DNA from: Azolla pinnata
Lineage: Eukaryota; Streptophyta; Polypodiopsida; Salviniales; Salviniaceae
DNA: 38,984 bases
Reading direction: 5' to 3'
NCBI GenBank assembly: GCA_037176905.1
Contig: JBBBWG010030887.1
Span: forward strand, 3,310 to 42,293
A program made the position numbers and the translations under genes. Below the pieces are notes generated by a model. It saw nothing but the letters and a program-made list of their open reading frames with translations, did not search any database and was not told the DNA's origin. This document shows, in pieces, positions 1 through 10,730 of the stretch. Positions within the stretch are counted from its first letter, which is position 1. Each line of letters begins with the position of its first letter.

Positions 1-262
1 TCGTTTCATACTATTTCTTGTTGATCGCTAACTTTCAGGTTAATTCACACATAATTTACCTCAAAAATTTAGAAGTGCCTTGAAACCTGAAACCGTAAAA
101 CTGTAAAACCCTAAACCTTGATACCCAAATACTCCGAACCCTAAACCCTAAACCCTACACCTAAACTAGTAGAAAGTAGCAGTAATCGTTTCATACTATT
201 TCTTGTTGATCGCTAACTTTCAGGTTAATTCACACATAATTTACCTCAAAAATTTAGAAGTG
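1..262. repeat. 77-bp direct repeat flanking a telomere-like tract
   Basis: Bases 1-77 and 186-262 are the same 77-bp sequence in the same orientation. The 108 bases between them carry degenerate plant telomere units (AAACCCTA type), best seen around 110-160. The first copy is cut by the window edge and may extend further left. It lies upstream of the At4g08330-like gene, in its promoter or distal flank. Confidence 0.9.
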
Positions 263-299
263 GAGATCATATGAGAGACTAGTGAAAGTGGGATATGCG

Positions 300-1751
300 C
301 CAATGAATTACAATGCGTGTGCTTTTTACGAGAAAAGCGTTTTCGAGACCGTTTGTTTGTGAGGCCAAAACGGTAAGAGAGAAACAAACAGGAAAGTTAA
401 GACGAAGAAAGAAGAAGGAGAAGGAGAAGGAGAAGGAGAAGGGAGAAGCAAAAATCGACGTTTGCTGCGAAGGAACGAGAAGACGGCGGTGGCGCAGACG
501 ATCTGGAAGTTCTGCAGGAGGAAACCGCTGGAACGGGAGGAGTTTCTCGCTCAGAAGTGTTTTTCCCTCAGCCACTGACCGGGCATTCCCGGACGAGGAT
601 GCGGAATCAAACGCCATTCCTTCCGTGGGAGCTGAAGTGACCGAGACAGGAAGAACCAGAAGAATCGTTACGATTAACAAGGAGAAGTTCGGGGGGAAAG
701 AAGTAGAGAGTAGGTGGAGGAGAAACGCAAGGCAAAGAGGTGCAGCAGAGAAAAAACACCTATCCAAGGTACACATTCTCCCTTCATCTCGTGCATTGTC
801 TATTTTGCCTGTTTTTTTCTATGGAAAATAAGTACTTTGGCACGATCTTGTGTTTATTCTCCATTTTCTTCGAATATTATCTCCACAGTTTTCTTGAATC
901 ATTCACAAATGCGTCATTTTGTCACTGTGCCTTTTTATGCACTTTCTCCTCAGTATGTGAAAAAATCATTCTGCTTTTCTTGTGTAAATGTTTTGTAAAG
1001 GATAAAAGGTACTCCTTTTCCTGTTGCGGAAGGCAGATCAAAGAATAAAGCAGGTTGCATTTCTCTCAGGTATCCAAGAGTGCAAGCTTTCTGAATCTTC
1101 CATCAAGCAGGTGGATATTTATCATTTCCTAAATCATGTAGATTTTAAGATTGTGCATCAGCAATGCACTTTCTGTAGTTTTGTTGTCTGTATGATGAGC
1201 CAAAAGATGGTGACATAGTCGCTTGTACAGGCAATTCGTCAACTTATGAACTTCCTCTTTTCTCAGTTTGTTTGTTGACGAGATTTCCCTTTAAAGTGAT
1301 AGCCTTAATCATTTTGGTTGATGAGAGTCGTCTAGGGTTTCTCAGCTACTGGGAACCTGTAAGGTCTTAGAGCACGTCTTGGCAACTAAGAGCTGTATTT
1401 ATGTTGCTTTATCCTGATATGCTTGGTATCTGTCAATAAAGCTCATGTTTTTCTGCAAAATTCCTTACTATCTATCATTCATTCAAATTTATATCGTACT
1501 TTAGACTCTGGCTGAGTACATGCACAAGACCATTCAAATCTTTCTTTATTTGTAAGCATACTATTGAGTGTTAACAGTTCACTTACACATAGTCAAATGT
1601 TTACTTTACTTCAGCTTTACTTATGATTACACTCTCAGGGAAATGGCTTCGGCCATATTAATTTGCTTTACTTGTAATCTGCCTTTCAGGTGTATCTCTA
1701 TTTTTCTTGCTTTTCCTTTACCGCTATGTCCGATCAAGATGTTCTATACAG
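300..1751 (+). other. Probable spliced 5' leader of the At4g08330-like gene
   Basis: The coding start at 1726 lies in an exon that opens after a good acceptor (ctttcag, ends 1689). Upstream I see a possible leader exon ending near 768 (CCAAG then gtacac) and a short one at 1070-1110 (acceptor tctctcag, donor AG then gtgg). The open frames across 279-831 are rich in Lys/Arg or simple sequence and resemble no protein, so I read this stretch as untranslated leader and promoter. Exon borders here are tentative. Confidence 0.4.
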
Positions 1752-3318
1752 GTAATATCCATTTGTATCTACAGTATTATGAACTTTGCCAACAACAAAG
1801 AATAAAAGCAATGTTTATGTGGTTATTTTTCATGTATGTATCTTGTCAAATTTTCATTGCATCCAAAACTATACTAGAGTCTGTCTTGCTCCCGGGTGCC
1901 TTTTGAATGTGTGCCTTTTGAGCTCATATTTTCTGTGTTTTATGCCATATCTTATTCAATAAGTAGCAGTAAATGTTATTTATTCAACCAAGAAGAAAGA
2001 ATTTTGCTAGCTTTCTGCTATCTCAAGAGAATAAAAATGCAAAACATCTACAAGCTTGCAATCATCAAAAAGGAGTTATAGACTCATAACTAGTTTTTGA
2101 TGCCTCAAAAGGGAACAATTATAAGAAGTTTTTGGTGCAAATGTAATCTTTCACGAAGGGTAACTTTATTAATTTTAAGCTTCAGATAACTTTATTCCTT
2201 TTAAACTTCAGATATCTTGTTAAAGAAAAATGGCCTATGCTCGTTCAAGCTAATAATGTGTATAAATCCAAACCATTTTTCGGATGTGCAATAACCTTGC
2301 AATCATAATATTGTGAAAAGAAAATGGGAAAACATTGACATAGTAAAGCTGGAGATGAGACATTTATTCCAGTGTCGAGGTGCCTGGATTGACGCAGTTC
2401 TTATTTTTCTTATTCTACCAGTTAGTCACTTGGTAATTTAACAAGAATATGTTGTTTTCGATTGTGTGCTTGGATTTGATTGATGATGAGAATCCAATGC
2501 ATATGTTGTGCTTATTACCTACTTTCTTAGCTTTCTACAATGTGTTTTTTGTTCTGTTTTTTTGCCTTGGTTTTGTGAATCTTATATACTGTCGCAATAG
2601 ATATTAGTTTCTAGCCTTCTGCAAAAGTATTTCACAGAGATTATACATAGAAATAAATGAAAGCAAGAAGGTTTTATTTCTGAGCATACATCGTCCCCAG
2701 TACTCTAATTTTATGTTTGTCACCTACTTTGGGCAGAAGTCATAAACATAATTAACATCTATTGATTATCAAAGAAATTTCACAGGGCTGAGCAGGAAAA
2801 CGTTTTTTCCAATAAGCTCTCTCGGGAAAGATTTTAGTGCTGGAATTTGACATCTGTTTTTGGAATATGATTTTGCTTACAGCTGTGGTGCTTGTGGGTA
2901 TCCTCTCAACCTGAGCTCCTCTCAGAGGTTTGTGTCGAGTATAAATGCCAAAGTACTTCGTAAAGGGAAAATCTCGTTTCTCGGCATAGATGAAAGCCGA
3001 TTCAAGCAAGTGGATGAGTTCAAGTGTGCACCATTTCTTCACTCAAATGGCACCATGGGATTTCATCAGTTAAGAACCAAGCTTTTGTGTGGAAACTGTG
3101 GGAATGTTATCGGATATAGTCATTCTGACTTGAAAGAGCCAAAGTTGTCTTTCCAAAGAAACGGAGTGTCAGATATCAACTCTGGGTGTGAGTCGGGAGG
3201 AACACCTGAGCAGAAGAGGTTTTATGTGAAAATCAAGGCTCTGCAGCCTTATTCTGATGTCGAGTGCATAACTCCGGTGCCAGGTTTAATGAATCTTGGA
3301 GATCTAGAAGGACCTTAA
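1726..3318 (+). CDS. At4g08330-like small Cys-motif protein
   Basis: Two coding exons, 1726-1751 and 2883-3318, give 153 aa. The first encodes MSDQDVLY plus two bases of a Ser codon before donor gtaata. The second opens after acceptor ttttgcttacag and restores YSCGACGYPLNLSS, matching the N-terminus of the plant-specific family annotated in Arabidopsis as 'uncharacterized protein At4g08330, chloroplastic'. Also family-like are ISFLGIDESRFKQVDE (about residues 39-54) and TKLLCGNCGNVIGY (about 74-87). Two CxxC pairs, Cys10/Cys13 and Cys78/Cys81, suggest a zinc-binding or redox fold; no activity is established that I know of. An in-frame TTG just upstream of 2883 is not the start: the split-Ser splice reproduces the family N-terminus and TTG does not. 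The chloroplast location in the family name is a prediction and no clear transit peptide is visible. The C-terminal third is poorly conserved. Confidence 0.85.
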
Positions 3319-4106
3319 GGATGTTAAACAAAATATGTATATCATTTTGAATTTATATGAGCTGTATATTAACCTTAACAAAGTTGGATTCACTCTAGTA
3401 AGTGTACAGGCTTTTTCACAGGAGTCATGCATCGCGTTTTGGTGTTTTGGATTTAAAATGAAGTACTGGAAAGGTTTTTCACCATTTATTCTGCAAATCA
3501 GGGTGCTCATTTTACTAGTGAGGAACATGGGAATTTGACATCGATGATGTTTGTGTTTTGAAGCGTTAAACTGTATGGAAATCTAGCTCGAAACTCTTAT
3601 CTCAAATCAAAATCGCTCTTATTGCAGTAAAATACATACATTATACTAGCTTCTTGTCAAATTTTGTAGTGCAGTGTCCAACCATCTTGACAAGGAGCTA
3701 GTCTGAAGTCCTACTTTATCAAGTTGACTAGTCGGATTCAGGGCAATCCTATGGGTATATTGCAATATAAGGGGCTGAAAATTATATACTCAACCATTTA
3801 AATAGCATCTAATATTTTTAGTGGTCTCTTAACATAGATGTTTGAAGTTATTCATGCATGTTGCAAAAGATACAAGCTCTTTGACGAATGCGGTGACAAA
3901 GTCATAGTAACACATAACATCTTAAACAGATCGAGATGAAAAAGGAAATCTCGAGTCAATAGCTTAATAGAATGACAAGGCTAGACTTGGTAATTATAAA
4001 CGATGATGGCATTTCGAAGTCATGGAGACAACAAGATAATGGTTTTTCGGACATTACAGTTATATACACTTCGTGGTATACAGATGAATGAGGAACGTTC
4101 TACATC
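3319..4106. other. 3' flank and intergenic DNA, no gene seen
   Basis: This AT-rich stretch follows the At4g08330-like stop codon and should hold its 3' UTR. Short open frames on both strands have no family features. Confidence 0.5.
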
Positions 4107-4345
4107 TCATGATCAATAACAGACTACAATTATGCATGCGACCAAAACACATGTGTGGTCCAGCAACTCGAAACGTTCGATCCCTAAACCCTAAACCCTG
4201 AATCCTAAGCCCTAACATTTCATGATCGATAACAGACTACAATTATGTGTGCAACCAAAACACATGTGTGGTCCAGCAACTCAAAATGATCGGCCTCGTT
4301 CGATCCCTAAACCCTAAACCCTAAATCCTAAACCCTAAACCGATA
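4107..4345. repeat. Tandem duplication (about 115 bp) with telomere-like ends
   Basis: Two consecutive copies, about 4107-4219 and 4220-4345, each begin with tcatgatc and a block ending in gtccagcaactc. Each ends in a short array of AAACCCT-type units after gttcgatccc. The second copy has a small insertion before the telomere-like part and a longer telomere-like end. Confidence 0.85.
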
Positions 4346-4739
4346 CCAGATATGTTTTGCTAGAAGGTTACCGCCCAAACCAGACTAATTCCCGACGATT
4401 GGGAACAAGAATCTTAGAACTTTGCACAGCTCAACAAAATCTTAAAACTTTGCAGTATTTCATGAAGAGTAGTTATTTTACCCTTTCAAAGACTTCTAGT
4501 TTTGCAATTCAAGCTTCTCTCAAACTCCACGACAGGTCTGGTCTGTTATGCCTCATTTTGCTGGCTCTCTGCAAAGGATGGAGTGCACCACAAGCTTTGC
4601 TTTCCGAGCTCGCATCTGCTTGCGCTACTACAGCACGTACATATATATATATATATACATATGTAGATTCCATGGTTTTGCTCCAAATGCAGGAACTCGG
4701 GCATCTCAACAGCTCGTCTTTTCTTCTACTGTGGTGCTC

Positions 4740-4771
<32 letters not shown>

Positions 4772-5476
4772 CACCACCACAATTTGGAAAGCCCCGATCG
4801 CTCCAACCAATCGGAGGTAAGTCCTTCCTCACGTTCTGCTTGCTTCCATCCGTTCTTTTTCAAGCTGCAAATCGGAATTCCAAGCGCTGTACAGCTTTCC
4901 GATATCATCGCTCACCGGTAATGTGTAGCTTAGAAGGATGTATGCTCAGGGCCATGTGTTGATGCTTCTTTGGTCTTATGCCAATGCAACCACCCCGATT
5001 GTTGATTCTCCTTGTGCTTGAACCTGCCTCGAATGATCAGTTTTGCGGTCGTGTTTATGCCGTCTGTCTGCGCGATTTCAATGCACGGATCAGTTTTCTA
5101 TTCATGCTCTGCTTGATTTCAGTACACTAATCAGTTTAAAGTTCATGTTTATGTCTTCTGTCTGTGTGCTTTCAATACACTGATTCGCATAGTAAGTTCT
5201 CGAAACAAAAGATTTCCCTTTCCTTTGTCCTTTGTGTTAGATGCGGATCGAGGTTGGAAGCCACATGCATGTTGCACAACACACACACGCGTATGTATGT
5301 ATGTATGTGTGTATATCTATCTATCAATATATGTATATTTACATGCCACTTTCTTGACCTTTGAGAATTTTTTTTGCAGCTTTTTTACCGCCACAATTTT
5401 ATGATGAAACTGTCTAAGCTCTTCTGCACCTACATAGGCCCGTGAGACTTATAGACTTATGATATTAAGCAAAAAA
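4346..5476. other. Non-coding stretch with microsatellites
   Basis: No convincing gene. It holds an (AT)n run at about 4640-4658, a (TTG)n run at 4741-4771 and an ATGT-type run at about 5290-5310. A consensus-like splice donor (CGGAG then gtaagt) near 4816 could mark a non-coding or leader exon, but I cannot link it to a transcript. The open frames across 4357-4962 owe their length to the repeats. Confidence 0.5.
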
Positions 5477-5558
5477 AGAATCAGAGATAAACTAAAATAA
5501 GAAATAAGACCGATGTTGAAATCGGTCTTATTTCTTATTTTAGTTTATTTCTGATTCT
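5477..5558. repeat. Near-perfect 38-bp inverted repeat (hairpin)
   Basis: The arms 5477-5514 and 5521-5558 are reverse complements over 38 bases with one mismatch, which would be a G-U pair in RNA read from the + strand. They are separated by a 6-base loop. This could be a short MITE or solo palindromic insertion, or a small-RNA precursor. I see no clear target-site duplication. Confidence 0.85.
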
Positions 5559-6428
5559 CTTTGGAACCATCAGAGGAGTAGCAATGTTTGTTGTGATTGT
5601 TGGAGAGGAATCGATTTATCAGCAGGTCAATGTATCAGAATGCAATTTGTTGGGTATAATGGGTGCATCTGGAAAGGCTGATATTCTCTCTAAATTTGTC
5701 AATTTTGTTGCTTTGACGGTACATCTCTTAAGATCAACAAATGAAAGAAGAAGATGCCGTCAATCTTGCACCCCATTGTAACTATCAATCATGAGGGAAG
5801 CCATCGATTATTCCCCATTATTGTGTGGCTTGGCTCAAGCAATCGATCGATAGAGGAAACTGGAACCAAATGCTGCAAGTTTTAGCAGACAAGTGGTTCA
5901 ATCTCTCAGGCCATTTTAATATGAGATCAGTGCATTTCTTAGTGCTTTTCTCCTCGAGGAATTGTTTGCCTATTGGTTGGTTTCAGGCCCACGGCTGGGG
6001 CCCCCGAAGAAGAGAGATGGATCAAAATCAAAGACCAATCAATATGGTCCATGGGACCCGAAACTGACCAAGTATTGGACATTGTTCGGCATTCAGCATA
6101 TGGAGTTCATCAGTGAAGAGAGATGCGTGCTCTTTGGATCGATCAGCCAGGCAACTGCGCATCGAAAGGATTAGGCGGAGGGTAATTTGGTGCGGTTTGG
6201 ACTAGAGAAAGGGATCAATCACAAAGTGTGAGGTTTGTTATACATATCTGTTGTTGATCGCAGTCGAGTAACTGTGCATGATGAATCGCATGATCAGAAG
6301 AGGTACACATTTCTGAAATTCGATGTCATGACATTTCGGTGAAGAAAGTTCCTTCTTACATCTCCCTTTTGTCCACTTCCAGCTTTTTTGGGCAGACACC
6401 GGCATCCTGATGACAGGCACCAAATTTG
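5559..6428. other. Upstream flank of the Hint gene, no gene seen
   Basis: Several short open frames (for example 5584-5781 and 5825-6067) show no recognisable domain, splice context or conserved motif. The stretch is best read as distal promoter of the Hint gene. Confidence 0.4.
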
Positions 6429-6439
6429 TATATATAAAG
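6429..6439 (+). promoter_or_regulatory. TATA box of the Hint gene
   Basis: TATATATAAAG is a near-ideal plant TATA box about 254 bases upstream of the ATG at 6693. A start site about 30 bases downstream would give a leader of roughly 230 bases containing two imperfect copies of a GTTT-rich block (about 6590-6680). A possible acceptor (tttccag) just before the ATG leaves room for a spliced leader. Confidence 0.55.
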
Positions 6440-6692
6440 AACCCGCAGATCTTGCACCAAGGCAAGACCCATTTTCTAGATGCAGCTTGTGTCTAAGTCT
6501 TTCTAGTCAGAATCTGCTGATCATCGATTATCACACATATAAGCTCTTCAACACATTTAAAAAGAGCTTACATAGGAGAGTGAGCAAATCATCTTTTTGT
6601 TGGTTTGTTTGTTTGTTTGTGTTACAAAGAGCTGAGTACATGGAAAGAGTGAGAAGATCATCTTTTCGTTTGTTTATTTGTGTTTCCAGAGG

Positions 6693-9662
6693 ATGAAACC
6701 GATGGGAAGCATGTTGTGGTGTGCGATGGTAGCGACGCTCCTCATCGTGTTGCGATGGGGCGGGGTGAAGAGCTTGGAGCTGACATTATATGCCGCTATA
6801 CCGATCATGACGGAGGCGGGAGTGTCTCGAGGAGGCAGTGCGCCCATTGCACCACCGATTGCAGCGTTGCCCGATCCGGAAGCGCCTGTGTCAACATTGC
6901 CCGATTCGGAAGCACCTGTTTCGGCATTGCCCGATTTGGAAGCGCCCGTTTCGGCATTGCCCGATTCGGAAGCGCCCGTTTCGGCATTGCCCGATTCGGA
7001 AGCGCCCGTTTCCCCCGCCCCGTCTTCGGGCTCCAGCATTACCAGCCCATCATCGTCCACGCTCATCCCCAACACCTTCGTCGCCATCACCGGCCTGCAA
7101 ATCACGACATCGCTGCTGGCCGATGGGACCCCGGCGCTGTTGTGGGGCGTGGTACGGAGCTCCGACATCGTCACCGCGTGCGAGCTGATCGTGACGAGGG
7201 GAGAGCTGGGCATCAACACGACGGTCAACGACGAGCGCAGCGGATCGTCGGCGCAGGTCATGGTTCATGTGGTCTCCGTTGGGCGCGAATGCCTCGATGA
7301 TGCCGCCTCCAGCACTGCTGGTAGCGAGCTCGTGGTGGAGGTGGATTCCAGCATCGCACAAGGCCGCCAAGCGTTGGTAAGCTGAAGGGAATCGAATCCC
7401 AACGCATGTTTCTCAGAGCCTGATTCAGCATCGCTTTCTTTTCGGCCCGATTCTTATGAATGCCATATGCATGCTATGCTGGTCCAATCTGGAGCTCTGA
7501 TTTTCGGGGGGATGGGGATGTCGGGTTGTGTGTTTTGTGGCTAGATAACGTGCCCAGCCGGGAGCAGAGCGCAGGAGATTGGCTGCGCCGTGTTCTTGAT
7601 CGGCACCGACATCGAATCGCTCTATGCCGCTGCCTATGGCGATCCGCAGAACAAGCTCATCCATGCACAACAACGTGTGGCGCTAGCTGGAAGAAGAGCC
7701 GATCCGGGCTCCAACGATCGGCACCGTCTCGACTGCGGGGCGGGTGCCCAGACAGGTACTACATCATCCTACATACCCTCCTCCATGTTTGATGCATGCA
7801 AAGGTCTAGTTAGAGAGCCCAATGGGGTTTAGGGCCCATCATTGGTATGCATCCCAAGGTCTAGTTGGAGACCAGCTTAAGGAATTAGATCGAAAAGAGG
7901 TTGGTTTGTTCATTCCTGATGGATGGATTGCTGTGCAAAACCAAGCATACGTACGATCCACGTCGATGCATAGACCTGCTCGACATGATGGAAAAAGGGG
8001 AATTAGATCGAAAAGAGGTTAGTTTTGTTCGTTCCTAACGGATGGATCGATGTGCAAAAATTACCTCGAGTCCTTGTCGATGCATACCAAAATGGTGTAG
8101 TTAGGGGCCCCGATGGATAAATGGTTTAGAGACGTGGCTCCCGACGTTGATCGAAAACGGAGGTCGATATATATCGATCGAGAAGAGCTTGGCTGGTTTG
8201 TTCGCATTGGGGGGCGGATCGAATCCGATCGTGCGCGAAACGAAACGAAACGAAACGAAACGAAAAACCAACGATCCCGTCGGAGAAGGATTCGTGAGGG
8301 GCGTGATCACGGGGATCCTGGCGTCGGGGAACTGCGCGCTGCTGGGGCCGAGGCTGGCGGCCTTCTGCATCACGGGCGTGATAGGTGTGTACGCGACGAT
8401 GGGCGCATACGACGGCTGCATCTCGGACGCCAACGACAATTCCACGGCCGTGGGCTGCTTCCCGGGGGGATCGCTCGTCTACACGCGCGCCAGCGGCCCC
8501 AAGCGCATGTCGGAGCTCCGCGTCGGCGACGAGGTACTTAAACAAACGTAAAAAAAAAAAAAAAAGACACTGACAGTTACATATATTTGTGCATGTTTTG
8601 GGCATGAAAGCCCACAACCAACCCCCCCCCCCCCCCGGGGCCCATCTATCTCGTCATCGTTGGTACATCGTTGCCAGGTTGCAGTCTGGCGGCAGAAGCT
8701 GGGCTCTGCTAGCATCGCGTATGCATCGATCTACGCGTTCGGCCATAACGACGCGGGCGCGACTGGGGTCTTCGTCGAGATGCTCGTCTCGCCCGATGCG
8801 GGCGGATTCAATGCGTCGTCGACGACGACGACGGCGACGATCTTGCACGTCTCGCCCATGCATTTCGTGCCCACGTTGGTCGGGGCCGTAAGTTTGCCCA
8901 CCACGACGGCTTCTCCCGCGGCGCCAAAGAGCAGGGTCTTGCACAAGCGGGCCCGAGACTTGGCCGTGGGCGACGTCGTCGGATGCGGCAACCCGCTGGC
9001 GAGCGACATGGCCATCGTGCCTTGCGTCGTACGAGGTAAGCCACCCCGTCGCCCTTATCTCCCTGCTGCTACTGCTAAAGACTCGGAATCGAACCCCCTA
9101 ATGCGGGGATTGCGGGCCTCGATCTCGGCCTCGGATCCCCGACTATGAACCCCAACGATTCCGAGCAAAAGACCTCGATGAAACCCTAGAGCTAGAGAAA
9201 CCCTAGAATTGGGTCCCCGGGTGAAGCCCTCTGCCGATGCGGGAGTGACTAGCTTTTGATCGAGGCTTGAAAGGGCGTTGTCTAATATATTTCTTCGCCT
9301 CAGGCCTCTCGTGGAAGAAGATGAAAGGGCTCTTCAATCCCTACACGACAGGCGGCACCATCATCGTCGATTGCGTGGTTGCATCGGTCCACACCCGCTG
9401 GTTCCTCGATGCGCTCTTCGACCGCTTGGGCCTCGCTCATCTCTTGCCCTCGGCCTACGAGTTCATCTTGTCCCCCGTACGCCTTCTCTACTCGATCGTG
9501 GGCAAGAACCTCTACACTGATCTCTACCAACGCCTCGACGCTCGTATCGACATTCCCACGGCCGGCATGAACCACGGCGGCGCCTTCGTCGCATCTTCCG
9601 TCTTCGCTCTCGCGGCTGCTTCTTCCGCTCTCCTCCTCTCCTTCCACCGCTTCAACAAGTGA
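6693..9662 (+). CDS. Secreted protein with C-terminal hedgehog-type Hint domain
   Basis: Exons 6693-7376, 7575-7755, about 8289-8533, 8678-9035 and 9304-9662 join in phase to 608 aa. Residues 1-28 look like a signal peptide. Residues 59-108 are five copies of a Pro/Glu/Ser decapeptide. The N-terminal part (to 344) is otherwise unknown and has a hydrophobic stretch at about 290-330. The Hint domain starts at GCFPGGSLVY, with Cys345 as the expected splicing nucleophile. It continues through RVGDE, YAFGHND, LHVSPMHFV (Ser429/His432 at the usual T-x-x-H block), ARDLAVGD and GLFNPYTTGGTIIVD. In hedgehog proteins this module cleaves itself before the Cys and attaches a sterol. Residues after about 520, including WFLDALFDRLG, resemble the region following Hint in Hog proteins. 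A hydrophobic segment (about 584-603) ends the protein. Hint-bearing genes are known from mosses, liverworts and algae; whether this one modifies lipid is unknown. The exon 3 start could be 8286 or 8289. Confidence 0.85.
6867..7016 (+). repeat. Five tandem 30-bp units coding a decapeptide
   Basis: Five in-frame 30-bp units encode LPD(P/S/L)EAPVS(A/T). Copies 3-5 are almost identical at DNA level while copies 1-2 have drifted, which fits recent expansion from one end. The repeat forms a Pro-rich, acidic linker after the signal peptide of the Hint protein and should be easily glycosylated or extended. Confidence 0.95.
7800..8130. repeat. Imperfect tandem repeats in Hint intron 2
   Basis: A unit beginning ggaattagatcgaaaagagg occurs at 7881 and again at 7999, 118 bases apart, each followed by related sequence. 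Flanking pieces (ggtctagtt...; ...gggccc) recur at about 7802, 7857 and 8095. All of it lies inside the intron. Confidence 0.7.
8236..8265. repeat. (CGAAA)n microsatellite
   Basis: About six CGAAA units lie just before the third coding exon of the Hint gene, where a pyrimidine tract would be expected. This makes the acceptor unusual and the exon 3 start less certain. Confidence 0.8.
8549..8640. repeat. Poly-A and poly-C runs in Hint intron 3
   Basis: The 144-base intron between 8533 and 8678 carries a run of about 15 A (near 8550) and a run of about 16 C (near 8621) followed by GGGG. Such runs are slippage-prone, so the exact lengths may be assembly-dependent. Confidence 0.8.
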
Positions 9663-10730
9663 TCTCGATCGGATCGCAACACGTGGGCTGTGTGCTACAT
9701 CCATTTGGCATAACCTCAACCATCTCTTTCGGCTTTTTTCACCTCTCCAACGCAATCCCATCCGCCCTTATGTATTGTTGAGTTCTATGTAGATCGTCGA
9801 ATCCCCCATTTGCAGCCCTCGTTCGGGGGAGAGTGAGAATTTGTTCTATGTATCGCCGAATCCCCCATCTTCTTGCGCCTTTGCTGCCTAAACATATATC
9901 TGCTTAATTCTGATCTTCAAGTGTAGGCTGGCAATGTTTTAATAACGAGAGTTTCCATTCTTCTCAGGTTCCCACATTATGTCTTGTTTCTGAGTCATAC
10001 CCTGTAATGGAATCACGCACGTGACATGCTTTCGCCAAGTTGAGATATCTCCAGTTACCGAACCATTCATCATACTGTATCAAGCTTGCTGTCATGTGTG
10101 AACCAAATGTGGAGAATATCATTGTAGTGCTCAAACAGGGAATGCTTTGATGTGAGTTTCCAGACTCTTATATGATGATGCAACACCCAGTTGAGTGATA
10201 CTGATATGAAAAGAGGCACATAAATTTGGTAGATGAGTAGCATAAGAATGATTTCAACACAGACAAATTCCAGAGATGAATAAGTCCTCGATGCGATTTT
10301 ACTATCATCAATAAGAGTTTGGGGAACATCTCGACATTGGATTTCATTACTTTACCCAAGCTGATTTACAACTTCTCAAGTGAAGGAATATTAGCAATAG
10401 TTTACAAGAACAAAACATGCGAGAAAACTTTACTGCATCGTTGATCGAATGAGCCCCAAATTCTGCATTCATAGAGGTGGTCTTGGAGAACCAAAAATGA
10501 ACAAAATCTCTCTTCCATTGAAAAAGGCCATGGTCTCCTCCAAAAGACCCTAATGCTTTTTAGGCTTGTGAGTCCCTTCAAAATAACAAGAAAGTGCCCC
10601 CGGTGTAACCCCCACCTTCTCATATTTCTAATACAACCATTGATGATAACCGGAGCTTTTAAATCTTTGATCATCCGAACAGATCCATGTTTCTAATGCT
10701 ACAATCCGAGGACCCTCAATCCCGACACTG
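9663..10730. other. Convergent intergenic interval (two 3' UTRs)
   Basis: The Hint gene (+) and the U2AF-like gene (-) end facing each other here, so the 1.07 kb should contain both 3' UTRs. Two copies of a TTCTATGTA...CGAATCCCCCAT block occur at about 9780-9810 and 9840-9870. Reverse-strand open frames at 10168-10359 and 10402-10674 look non-coding. Confidence 0.5.

Noticed and set aside
2860..2882. TTG start just upstream of the second exon of the At4g08330-like gene
   Set aside because: It lies in the acceptor pyrimidine tract. Splicing from the ATG exon at 1726-1751 restores the conserved N-terminus exactly.
4357..4962. Plus-strand open frame with a poly-Cys or poly-Leu run
   Set aside because: The run comes from a (TTG)n microsatellite, the first codon is not ATG, and nothing resembles a known protein.
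6674..7261. Minus-strand open frame with a Gly/Ser/Ala repeat opposite Hint exon 1
   Set aside because: It is the shadow of the decapeptide repeat on the other strand. The plus strand has the signal peptide, splice sites and Hint continuity.
9070..9140. Reverse-strand GGTTCGATTCC resembling a tRNA T-loop in Hint intron 4
   Set aside because: Flanking bases do not form a T stem, and no cloverleaf can be drawn.
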